A DNA stretch of 64,000 nt from Gyromitra esculenta (lineage: Eukaryota; Ascomycota; Pezizomycetes; Pezizales; Discinaceae). Shown here one piece after another: positions 48,466 through 59,807 of the stretch. Position 1 is the stretch's first letter. Every line of letters starts with the position of its first letter. Where the stretch lies: contig JBCAML010000005.1 of assembly GCA_038503075.1 (NCBI GenBank), forward strand, positions 2,334,504-2,398,503. The letters run 5' to 3'. Position numbers and translations under genes: made by a program. The notes beneath the pieces were generated by a model, which did not search any database, had not been told where the DNA came from, and saw only the letters and a list, made by a program, of their open reading frames with translations.

Positions 48466-51417
48466 ATGCTCGCTACCAATAATACACGTAGTTACAAGAG
48501 GGGTCCTCTGGCATGTGAACAGTGCAAAAGCCTACAGGTATTTTCATGCCTTTCTGCGTGCAAGCGGGATTGAGTTGACGGCAATAGATAAGATGCCAAC
48601 CAGCAGTTGGGGCCTTCGAACGTTGTCTACAGTGCGAGAGAGTTGAGGCCAAATGCAGGTTGGTAATGATTTGATTCGTAGACTAAACTATTGTTAACTT
48701 TTCTATAATAGTTTCGCTGATTTTGAATCTACCTCCACACCCAATGAGACTGCAGAGAGATATGTACGTCCATGGGGAGACCTTGCACGAACCGCCACTG
48801 CTTGTTCCAGCGTTGGCTCTTCAAACTCATGGGGACAACATTCGTGGACTACTACAGCTCCCTCAAGTTACTCATCAAACAGTGAAAGCATCCCAAAGTT
48901 GGCCCGTCGCGCGTATAATAGTCCAAACACACATCCTGATTCCGGCTTTTGCTCCTATACAGACCAGTATCAATCAGCTCCTCCCTTTAGCCAAGGTGGA
49001 TATATACACCCCCAGGGGCGCCCAAATAGTCACGACGCGATGGCAGATTCTGGATTAAGCTCAACAGAACTGTCTCAGCCATCTTCGCCATTGGCTTCAC
49101 CAAATGGTGCCGGGTTTCGTCGTGGATCATCAAAGCGTAGGGCTTTATCCCAACATCTCGGGCATTATGCGCCGCTAGTAGATAGTCGGACATATGATCT
49201 CGGAGATGGATGGATATATCGTCTCGGAGATGGAGTGGTAGAGAGTGTTAATACTTGCGCAAATTGTTTCACCCCACATATACCATCACAGAGACGGATA
49301 TTTGAGGGCTCTCCTTGGTGTAATACGTGTCATTCATTTTCGAAACCTCATGATGTTATTCGACCCAGGTCATTTAAGAGGGACCCCATCAAGAAGCGGA
49401 ATTGGGGAAGCGGATCCGGAGACAGGCTAGCTCTCTCCCAGCAGAAAACTTCCGATGATACCTTAGAGAGAAAGGGCGAGTCTCGTGCGTTCGTTCATTC
49501 AAGATCGATTTGCAGTTACTATTGAATCATGCTGATAAAATAAAGTTGATACGAGGAAAAATCCTTATAATTACTCACCCGGTTCACCAGAACAAGAAAG
49601 GCCCAATACGGCCTTGTCAGCACATGCACTACTCACTAGCTGCACCCAGCAATGTGCAGCAGTTGTGCGACGATTAGAAGATCTGGAAAAAAATGATAAA
49701 GGAGATATGGTTGACCTTATGCTGCCGTTGTCGTTGTCAGTTATAAAATTACGACTACAGCTATGGGGTCAAATTGGTGTGGCACCTGCTGAAGACTTGC
49801 CAAAGTGCTGTTTCCGCGCTGATCACCCATGGCCACTCCAAATTTTAACGCTCATGAAGATCAATGGAGTCATTTGTGAGCTTGATATTGTGGTAGAACA
49901 GCTTCTCAAAGATACTCAAGACGAGGTTCGTGAAGTTTTCCCTCCTGGTGTTACCACCGATTCAATTGGTGAGTAAGAGTCGCAGCTTCTGAAAAGTGAA
50001 TCTGTGCACCATAGTCTACTCGCCCTCCTAGAACGTGGGATAAAGTGAGCAAATTATTTAAAGAACTCATTAACCTAGTTGATAATCTTCACAATGGGCT
50101 TTTTGATATATGGCGGACAACTACTCAATGGGCCCTTGTTGCTGATCTACTGGCTCACCAAAGTCTGGATGTAATTTCTCAAGGATTGCGAGCTAGGGTT
50201 GGGGGTAACCTGGGGAATCTATTCACATTTTCTCTGGGAGTGGAGGTCCCTAGGAACCTCTCAAGCATGTTCTCTTTGCTCGATAATAGAAGTGGCACAT
50301 CAGCTCCAATGTCTTACGAGTGTGGCCTTCTTGACCCAAACGATTTGATATACCAAGGGTGGTTCGACCCAGGAATCCGGGTTTACATACAAAATGGCAG
50401 TAATGGCTCCCCAGAAAAAGGGTTAATTTCAGTGGATATCGTGGCTTGCAATGGTGGGGAGACTCCCAAACAAGCGATGGACTCCCAGAGTGCCCTAGGG
50501 CTTCAGAAACGCTTGCAGCTACATAAACCAGATGAATTCCGCGTCCTAGCACTTGCCGGATACCTTGAAAATACGGCAATGCGTCAAGTCGAAATCCTTT
50601 ACCAAGTTCCCGAGTGGGCCTTACCATCATATGCCCCGGTATCCCTTTTCCGTCTCGCCGCTGAAGATCAACTACCCACCTGCATGAGTACACGCATAGC
50701 GATTGCTCGAAAATTGGCATGTGCTGTACTTCATTTCCACGCCAGTGATTGGATCCACGGCAATATTATTGATCGTAATATCATATTTTTTACTGCACGA
50801 GGAACGCAAACAGGGCCAAACCTTTTAGAACCCTTTTTTTGTAACTTTGCACCATATCCTGTTAGAGAAGTCGCCAAATGCGACGCTTCAAGAGTAAACG
50901 AGGAATCTTGTCGAGCAAGAGGCCATGATATTTATCAGCTGGCTTGGTGAGTACTATCCACCGTCAATTTTTATACCCGTTTTACATTTAAACTACAATA
51001 TCTATCTAACTGATGGAGGATAGGGTTATATTGAAGCTTGTTTTGGGTGACGATATTGTCCGTCAATTGCGGAACTTCGAGTTCTCCCTTGCGCCTAGCA
51101 CGACCGAATTTGAGAACATCATCAATCGCCAAGCTCTTGGATTGCTGAAAAATATGGAGGCGGTGCCGTTATTCAAAGAGGCAGTCATGAATTGTATTTC
51201 TGGAAGTGCTGCACTGGAGGGGATAATAGAAGCGGATGAAGAGTTTTTCGAGCTCTCCGGTTTCTATTGGCGAGTAGTTAGACCATTAGATATCTGTCTA
51301 TCGCTCCTGCTCAAAGATATGCCGGTCCTTGAACGGTCGACTCTAGCTTTTGAAATGGGTGAATGTCTCACAGATGTAGGTCTGCAAGTCTCTGCTAAAT
51401 CCCTTGTTGAAGGCTAA
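48466..51417 (+). CDS. Zn2Cys6 + GATA finger protein with HeLo-like region and degenerate kinase-like domain
   Basis: Six exons (48466-48537, 48588-48658, 48712-49514, 49591-49972, 50032-50946, 51024-51417) give 878 residues. Splicing of exons 1 and 2 completes a Zn2Cys6 cluster: C17-x2-C20-x6-C27-x9-C37-x2-C40-x6-C47. Residues 230-281 match an AreA-type GATA finger: C230-x2-C233-x17-C251-x2-C254, then KPHDVIRPRSFKRDPIKKRN. The usual PLW before RR is PSQ, so the fold or DNA contact may be altered. Residues about 315-475 are helical with KLRLQLWGQIGV and WDKVSKLFKELINLVDNL, resembling fungal HeLo domains. Residues about 490-870 look like a kinase-like/DUF7580-type domain: ARKLACAVLHFHASDWIHGN at the HRD position (H685-G-N) lacks the catalytic Asp. 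Exon 4 joins through a weak donor (GTTACT), and no ATG could start the HeLo-like part separately. Fusion of two DNA-binding fingers to cell-death-like modules is unusual. Zinc fingers are sure; the HeLo call is tentative. Confidence 0.75.
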
Positions 51418-51502
51418 CGCACTTGAAAAAATCTAGTCTAAATCTTTAGACCATGATCAGTGTCATAGCGAAGGCTTCGAAAAATCTCAAACACCTTTTT
51501 TC

Positions 51503-54078
51503 ATGCAGGATATTACAGGGATAACATCACTGAAAGATAACAAATACACTACGGCCCCGGCATATACAGATCTACACCGCGGATATTTAGCACAGAGAGT
51601 AGCAGAAACACAAACGCTAGGTAGCCCAGAAATCCATACTTCGATGAGTTTCCTGGAGTCAGCGTATCTCGGACAAGCACGGCTTGAGGAGGTGAGCGAG
51701 CTGTTAGCAGGCATCCCAGAGGCAACAAAACGCACCACAGGAGAAACCCACCCGGAAACCCACACCGCACCAAGCAGCCCAGCGTCAAGATATCGAAATC
51801 CAGGAGAGCAAGCAACAGCGGAAAGATCGGAAGAAGCGATACTGGAGGTTGAAGAGACGTGCAAGGCCTACCAAGTTGCGGAAAACGGAGAGGTGCGCAT
51901 GCTCGAACGAGTAAGAAAGAGTAATTACAAAGAAGACAAACTGGAGGAGCCGCCGAATCCACCGGAATCCACGAGATTCGGGTTTAGTGCTTGGGATCCA
52001 AGCTACAAACTCGCACAACACGATGCGGAGGCGAGATGCGTGAGTGCGGGTGATGAGCAGGTCACCTATGTTACATCAGGAGTTGCACCTCTGTTCGATT
52101 TAAAGCAGCCCGCAAAACCCAACGAGAGTTCATACAAGCATGCCTCAAATCGCTCAATCCCAGCGATACCAATAACGTTAACTCAGGTACAGGAAGTTAT
52201 CGCTGATCGCACGTTAAATCTAGTCCCTGAAACGATGGTTTTGATGAACGCAGAAGAAAAAGGCTCAATAGGCCCAACACAGGCTCCGGAAGTGCTCATC
52301 GAAATGCCAAATTCAATGAATGCAGCTGTTTCTAAGATGGAGGCGGACACAGACTTTCAGGGAAGAAAAAAAGTGTACCCAGTGCAGGCTGCTCCCTGTA
52401 CGATAAAATTGTGGCAGCAGAAGCTACTTCCTCAGCTCGAAAAAATACTTGAGCACCACCTACCCAAAACAGAGTCAGCGTCTATCGACCTTCTTGGAAT
52501 TGGAATTTCCCGGGAAAGCTCACGACCAACAATTGTCGTTACTTGCGACAGCGTTCGACAAGTAAAAGTCCAGCTCCGGAAACGATTCGTTTACGATGAG
52601 AGTATATTTGATCTCAAAATCAGAAAGGGTTCTGTCAGGCGATCCACTGGAAGAAGGGCTCGAGAGAAAAGAAATGCCATACGACGCTCAACCGGGTCCT
52701 TCCTCCAGGATTGTCCTAATCGAGCATACCAACAAAAGCCTCTTTCTGGTGCTTCGATAGGAGCTTGCTTAGATGGGAGGCCGTTGCCTCCTGGGACGTA
52801 CGGTGGATTGATCCTAGTGGATGGACAACCATATGGAATGACAGTTCATCATTTGCTCGACCCAGAGTCCGAGGGAGAAGAAGAAGAAACAGACGACGAA
52901 GATGTCGATAACATGTTGAGACGCGAGAACGATCAGGAGATGTATGATGATATTTCTAGAGGCCTTGATTCTGGAAGTTCATCACGGTTTGCGTCAAGTA
53001 CTTCAAATTCTGACGTAAGTATCTACCATCTCCCAGAGGGCGTGAGTTAGTGTGTGGCTAAGTGACACTGGTGAGATGCAGGTAGATTCTATGCCTGTTT
53101 ACTGGGATGACAGTGATGAATCCAGTGAAGAAGACGAAGAACTTCTGAATATGCTTGACATGGAAGAACTCAATTCAACGTATTCGTCAATCACAGGTGA
53201 TATCGAAGAAACATATGTCGACGTGGAAGAAGTTGTAGGTGATATTGGAGATGTACCTGGGTTTCCAAAAAATCATGATAAGGATATCGTAATCACCCAG
53301 CCTGCGCAAGACGATGTGCTCGACCCGGAGTCCTTCGAGTGCGAACAAAGTATCGGAACCTACAAACTAGGAACAATACTAGCTTCCTCGGGTATCCGGA
53401 GGGTGAAAATTGGGTCTGAAAAGCATGAAATGGATTGGGCACTGGTCCAGATCGAAAAGCAGCGCTTGGTTGCCCGTAACATCATCCGGGGTGGCGGGAA
53501 ATATCTGCGAAGAGCAGGGCCACCAGATCTTGAGCCATGCGCAATCGTTCCAATGACCGAGCTCAGTGAGTTACGTGTACATGCCACAGGACGTACAAGT
53601 GGCCTTCAGGGAGGGATGATATCGCAAGCTATGAGTTCTGTAAGACTACATGGCCGTGAAACATTTTCAAAGAGCTGGCACGTTGTTGGAAACCTTGGAA
53701 GTATGCCCGATTGTCTATTGTTTTTTTCATGGTCTAATAATCCCGTATATAGTTCCTGGAGACTCGGGGTCATGGGTCGTGGATAACGATAATGGACGCA
53801 TTTGTGGCCATGTGCTCGCACGTTGCTCAATTAAGCGGGTATCGTATATTGTGCCTATGGAGCTGCTTCTCGAAGATATAAAAGAGACTCTCGGGGCGAG
53901 GAGCGTGCGCTTACCGAGCGTTGCGACAGAAGTCGACCAATTGCTGGATGAAGCGCTTGCTGAATATGAAATGGTTGATAACAATTCGAACCCTCGGCGA
54001 GAGATAGACCGAGTTATCTGTCCCGGACCTGATCCCTCCGCAGGAGGCGGTGATGATATCACCCCTTTGGCGTATTGA
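51503..54078 (+). CDS. Intracellular trypsin-like serine protease with degenerate TPR repeats
   Basis: Three exons (51503-53014, 53082-53700, 53753-54078) give 818 residues. Residues about 15-110 resemble worn kinesin-light-chain-type TPRs ([38 protein letters not shown]). A conserved module follows near residues 295-375 ([40 protein letters not shown]). The protease part shows [20 protein letters not shown], the catalytic His in VHH (H449/450), Asp in MDWALVQI (D622) and Ser in IPGDSGSWV (S715). It ends with [11 protein letters not shown] and [18 protein letters not shown]. About 145 residues between His and Asp are mostly a long acidic insert ([25 protein letters not shown]). There is no signal peptide. 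Such TPR-plus-protease proteins occur among fungal NLR-type effectors, which suggests a role in regulated cell death (inference). The start lies 85 bp after the previous stop, and a phase-0 intron could fuse the two genes. Confidence 0.82.
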
Positions 54079-55381
54079 AATTATATACAGATGCGGGAAG
54101 TTAACTAGGCCGAGGGATGTAGAAATACATAAGCAATGGGATGACTGGGAGTTGTTTTTACTAGAAGAAAGGGATCTAATTTAATTTAAATTTTTTTTTT
54201 AGCGTAATGTGGCGGTGATGCCGCGGTTACTCGCCCTAGAGCAGGATACAGTTAGAAAGTTAGAACAATATATAAAACTGTGTCTTAGGATTAGACGATA
54301 GTTGCCAATGACTGACATGTATGGACTTTGCTTATCAGTTAGCTCTACAAGGACGATACGGTCACAATGGGCGCTGTGATACTCCATATATCATTGACAT
54401 GAAATGCCAGTGACTGTAGGCCTAGGTAGCTAAGGTCAAAGGGCGGAACTTCTACCGATAATGAGGATTTAAGCAGAAGCTATTGCGGATAAACCGGAAG
54501 CTGCATCGCTTTTGCCCCCAACGCCTAGACCTGGATAAAGATCGCGCATGATGCGTTTTGAAGTGTCTACCTGAGCAACAAAGTGTATAAATTTGATTTA
54601 AATCAACTATAACACAGCCAGCAGTTTTAATGCTTCAACAGGGTTCTGGGTATCCTCGGAGATAGCAAGTGGCGAGAGATTATCACTCGTTTATGATTTA
54701 CTTGTATACCCTTCTTGAGAGAATTGAAAACACCAGGCTACATTGCATATAATCCAAACAATTTTAAATCACCCCATATCGATCGCCTCGCAGCTCTCGA
54801 TCTCTAGCAACTTGGTAGTTGTCTTGTAAGAGCGGCTAAATAGCCGGCGCTTGGTTGTGCTTCAGTGAAGCGCTCCTCATTCATATACCCGCACATTAGG
54901 GCACATACTTCGACCTTTACCAATTCGCGCCAAGATATTTTTAGGGGGCTCTGCATTGCCTTCACACTGCAGCTGTGCATACTCCAATAAATCAAAAAGT
55001 ATAGACGCCCAGGTAATTACCAAATTGCAGCATAGATAGTTACGGAGCGGAGGCCACATGTAGCAATCGGACTGATAGCCGAGTCTTGACATGTACTTCG
55101 TGGGTGTATTATGTACATGCTACGTCTTCTGTGATCCATTTCGAGTTTGGCGTATCCCAATTCTTCGGTTTGGGGCGGGGATGCGAATTCTGTACTCTGA
55201 TTGTGATATCGCACCTCTTAAACAATTGAAATCCTGCTACTTATAGAGGCCAGCTCATACCTAGCTGCCCGTACTTTTTCTCTTGTCGGGGTTTTCGCCT
55301 TCAACCTTCTCCGAAACTAATTGAACCCCACACACTCCATAGCTACATCACCTGCCTCGAAAATATTTAGCGAGGACTAAA
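54079..55381. other. Intergenic, no supported gene
   Basis: AT-rich sequence with short unsupported frames on the minus strand (54199-55214). The right end should hold the promoter of the methyltransferase gene. Confidence 0.5.
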
Positions 55382-57125
55382 ATGTCGTCCACTCCCGCTC
55401 AAGTTATTGAAGTTGATCCGTCTTTTGTGAGTATCACATCGACCATAGTTTAAGGGTATCAGAGCTGATTTGGCGAGTGATCACTTAGACTGCAGGCGAT
55501 TCATCCGACTTTGAAACATATCGTTCAGGCCCGTAGGTTGCCGAATTGCACATCAGCGAAATCTCTTATTGACCGTGCCTAAGGAGCGAGTATTCTACCG
55601 AGTCGCTGAGCTCATCAATTTATGAGTATGTTAGACGCTCAGATCTTCTGTTTATGTATTGGCCAGCAACTGAAGTTCCTGTAGGTATCGGTATGAGAAC
55701 GGACGTCGATACCATGCACGCAAAGCAGGGTAAGTTTTCTCTGCCTGGGGTGATGGCCATGGGAAATACTGCTCAATAGGCTGATTGAAAAAAACTGTAG
55801 CGAATATTTGCTTCCCAATGACGAGGTATCTTTATTTCCTAACCTAAGGCCCGACTGAAAAAATAAATAAAAATCTGGATGTGTTAGCTGACAATGTATT
55901 CGTATTGATTAGACCGAACAAGATAGGTTGGTTTGCCTAAATACGCGGTGCGATAGAAGTCGGATTATTGATGGGGATGCCATAGATTGGACGTCGTGCA
56001 TCACGTTTACCTCCTTTTGATTGATGATAAGTTACACCTTGCGCCGATCACCCGGAACCCCCAAAAGATACTTGACATAGGTACGGGAACCGGTATCTGG
56101 GCGATAGACATTGCAGAGTAGGTTACCATCCTGCCAATATCTCCGGCGAGCTATAGCTGCTAAGTGCACGAAACAGGAGATACAAGTCTGCCCATGTTAT
56201 CGGAACAGACCTGAGCCCAATTCAGCCATCATGGTAGGTATACAGGCTGGTGTTATCACTAGCATGTGAGATTATTTGTCGGAAGTGCTGAGTGAGTCCT
56301 ACTAGGGTGCCACCAAACGTAGAGTTCCAAATCGACGATGCAGAGTTGGATTGGACGTTCGCAAAAGACTCCTTCGATCTGATCCACATCCGACATTTGG
56401 CCGGTGGAGTCCGGAATTGGGATCATCTCTTGCACCAGGCATACTTGTGAATAGCTTCTCCTCTTTCTGGGATGGGATGGCAATTACAAGGATTTGGAAA
56501 GTGTCGGACTAACAATTCGATACAGACACTGCAAACCAGGAGGTTATATTGAAATGTCCGAGTACGAAATGTCCGTGGGGAGTGACGATGGCACATGCAA
56601 CGAAAATGTTGCTTTGTGGAAGTTCTACGACCTGGTAGACAGAGCAACAGTCATGGGTGGTGGTGAGATGTCCTCTTTTCCAGCGGCGCGGATTATTCTG
56701 ACTTCATAATTGACTCGTCGAATAGGCGACGGTTTTAGAATTGCTAAAAAGCTCAAGCCTTTGATCGAAAAAGCTGGGTTTGTTGATGTGGAGCATCAAG
56801 AGTTCAAGATCCCTCTGGGAATATGGCCTGCCGATAAGAAACAGAAGGAAATAGGAGCGTACGTTATGCTTTCAGCTGAAAGTGGATTTGAGGCCTTCGG
56901 GATAAAACTTTTCACGGATGTTTGGGGTATGACCATCCACGAGGCTCGGGGGTTGATAGCAGACTGTAAAAAGGACGCGAGGAATAGAAAGATACATAGC
57001 TATTCTAGACAGTAAGGCTTTTCTCTTGTTCTCTTGTTTTCTCAGCGAGATATGTTTTTTTATTAACAACGTGCGCGAAACCTAACAGTCACTTTTATTA
57101 TGCCCAGAAGCCTTTCGACACTTAG
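55382..57125 (+). CDS. LaeA-like SAM-dependent methyltransferase
   Basis: Twelve exons give 334 residues: 55382-55426, 55489-55532, 55584-55625, 55685-55729, 55801-55825, 55913-55926, 55986-56117, 56177-56233, 56306-56446, 56526-56662, 56726-57011 and 57089-57125. One exon is only 14 nt. Every join restores the family consensus: [34 protein letters not shown], motif [14 protein letters not shown] (residues 101-113), [63 protein letters not shown] and the terminal YYAQKPFDT. The seven-beta-strand Rossmann fold binds S-adenosylmethionine through GTGTG. LaeA itself is a regulator of secondary metabolism, but this broad family also includes small-molecule methyltransferases, so the acceptor is unknown. 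Length is normal for the family, and no frame breaks are present. The nearest P450 is 50 kb away, so a shared cluster is not evident. Confidence 0.9.
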
Positions 57126-57824
57126 ACCGGTCACTGGATACTATGGATAGTTTCTTTTCTTTTCTTAGTACTAGCTACAGTCGTCAATTATCTTGTAGTA
57201 TGATTCAATTAGAAAACCGAACCTAAGGGATTATAGACCGGTGTAAAACAAGAGATACATATTGCGATAGGCCCCAAGGGATGCGGATTTTAAATACTCA
57301 GAGCAAGCAAAAGTACCTGGAAATTGATTCTACGTGAACGTTATGTTTTGACTCACCCGTCAAACATCGGGATTTCGTCAATCGACTGGACCGTTCTGTA
57401 ATGGCCTAGACGCATCAAAAACCTCACCCATTATTGGAGGGCCCCAGGCCAGCTAAAATTTCTGAATGGCCCAATCAGTTAACTGAAGAGACAATCTGTG
57501 TTAAGCGGGCTAGGGGATCTTGGAGAACCACAATCTCTTGGTCGGCGGGCGAAAACGGTTTTGTGATTAGGGTTATGACTGTAGCACCAATAAGCAGTTT
57601 GTATTTCTTCGGTAAGTTTGAAGGATAAAGTGGCATTTCGTTGCTACTATTGGGGGTTGAGGGGCGTCAAATTGGGGCGGGAAAATGGTGGTATGTAACA
57701 TGGCAAATGTATTGCCGGCTAGGGCTTGCTAGATAGGTGTAAATCAAAATACTACTCCTAAGAAGCAATCGTGAAAGTTATTCTAGCGCAGGTATATACT
57801 TAGCTGCGGTTACTTGAAGGATAC
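57126..57824. other. Intergenic, nothing recognised
   Basis: No gene is seen. A GATTAGGGTTAT motif lies at about 57565-57576. Confidence 0.5.
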
Positions 57825-58075
57825 GGAGTCCATTGAACGAAACTCACTGCCCATCAGTAGCTTCCATCGACCCCAACTCCCCAGTATGGTCAAATCTAAG
57901 CCAGTTGATTGCCCTTGTGGAATATATTTCCAAAACGAGGACAAATTTTCCTTACAATTCTCAAATCGACATATTAAATTTTCCTTCATCTGGGTTGTCT
58001 GATATTCTTTCGTCGGTTTCATCTCATTCAATAACATCTCTTACTTCTCTTCTAAAATTTTATGAATCAATGTGT
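57825..58075 (+). mobile_element. Fragment of LINE ORF2 3' end
   Basis: Translation near 57893-58073 gives EYISKTRTNFP, SQIDI, SDILSSVSSHSITSLTSLL and FYESM. This closely matches the C-terminal end of the LINE at 14345-14520 (EFISKTRTNFP, SQIDIS, SDVLSSISSHSITSITSLL, FFESM). Similarity starts near TTGAACGAAA at 57835 and is lost after the ESM codon. No poly(A) tail or target-site duplication was found, so both ends are truncated or it belongs to a sister subfamily. A frame change occurs near 57870. Confidence 0.8.
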
Positions 58076-59807
58076 AACGGGGACGTTCCTAGAGGCAAGG
58101 ACTCCGGAGCGTAGCCGTGCGAATGTGAATGTATATAGGATGGGGATAATTGTTTCAGTAGAAAGTTGTAGCTCACCAAACTTAATATAAATGAGGTTTT
58201 GCTTCACAGGTAACTCACTATTGCTACTATCGTGGGATGATGAGGATTCTTTACAGGCGGTCATGATCTCGATACTTTTATACTACATCAGCAAAAAAAA
58301 ATTGCGCCCGGACACAGACTGACGCCTGGGAGGGCTACATTCCGCCCAATGAGTTTCATGTCGCCCACGGCGCCTAAGCGCTCCCCCTCACCCACACCCC
58401 GACCGCCCCCAGGTCGCCCGGAGGCCGTGCTTTTGACTCCCGTCATCCCCATGTAGAGCCGAACCAAGACCAGAAACAAACAAAGAGGACAAAGGGTGAG
58501 GGGCGTGAAAGAACGCTGCTCTAGCTCACCCAAATAATTTATTTTTCTACTAGTAGGAACAGGCAACCGGTATGAAACCTTGCAGAGGATAGTAGCCTAA
58601 AAGCTGTGCTGGTTAGCACAAGCAATAACCTCTAGAAAGATCTTGGGAGAAATTGGATAGTAAAAGTGATTAGGAAAGGGCTGCAATTTTCAAAATTATT
58701 GACAGCTGAGTTTAGTTATTTGGCTTACTAAGGTATGGGTCTACTAGGTACGAATGATATCGTTTCTGGCCCTTGTGCGGGGGCGGGCTTAGTGTTGAAG
58801 GGGGTTTACGGCTACATCAAGTAACCTAAAACCTCCGACACCTGCAATAGTCACTGGCTCTAGTGATAGGCCATGAGTATAAGGTGGCTGGCCGACCCTG
58901 AATCGACCCCGACGATGGCCTACTACTCACTCTATAGCCCGAGGTGGTATAATTTTTTTCTTTCTTTGCACTTTCCTAAACTATTTGGGGACTAGCATTG
59001 CAGCTCTCTCTTAAGCTGGGCCATAGTGTTTGCAGTGTTCGTGAGATCGGTTTTCAAGGCTTGGTTATTTCCATAACACCGCGTATATAGGCAGTTACTA
59101 TTTTTAATCAAATAAATGAGGTAATTGAACTATAAGCAACAAAGCACCTGCAAATGCGCATGCACCCATCCTCGCACTGCAAAGGATCTAGGCACCACGT
59201 ATTTGTGCAGAATGTCGTACCAAGGTGCAGCCTTGCTCAGCCTTGCGCAGTGTCTCCGACGTCGCATTGTGGTGATAAACGACTCGCAAAAACCGAAAAA
59301 GTGAGCCGGGGCTGCAACTGCAGGGTGAGGTTTGCTTCTGGGTTGGCCGAACAAATATTGAGACTCGCACAACCAGCGTATAGAAAGCCAAAGAACACCA
59401 GCGCACAGCACAGAAAAATAGCTGAGTTTATTATAGCCCCAAAACAAAAGCCACCACACACACCTAGCGCAAATAAATTGCCCTGTTTTTTATATTCTAT
59501 GGATCGAAGGAGGGGGAGGCTCGAAGCGAGCCAGTGCTGTTACCATTTCAGGTAATGGTTCAAACTTCTAAAAAGAAATACTTTTCTTCTTGATACCACC
59601 AATATTTAAGTTACCGAGTGTAGTCATCCTTTCCCTCTTCCCTCCTCTTCCTCAACTCATACAGTCTCAGCAGACAGCACTTCATAGCAGCACAACTACG
59701 CGCTGGGGCTTACATCGGATCCCTATCCTCGGCCCTTCCAAGCTACCCTGACGCCCAGGAGGTTAATTTGCCCACGGCTCTTACTTTGTCTTATACATAC
59801 CAACTTC
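58076..59807. other. Intergenic with a GC-rich block
   Basis: A block at about 58300-58540 is markedly GC-rich (runs such as CACCCACACCCCGACCGCCCC) within AT-rich flanks, and has a minus-strand open frame of 92 residues without known family. Opposed open frames at 59130-59555 are also unassigned. A promoter for the 59808 gene with pyrimidine-rich leader occupies the end. Confidence 0.5.

Noticed and set aside
59130..59555. Opposed frames of 109 and 133 residues before the membrane-protein gene
   Set aside because: No family resemblance and no start context or intron signals.
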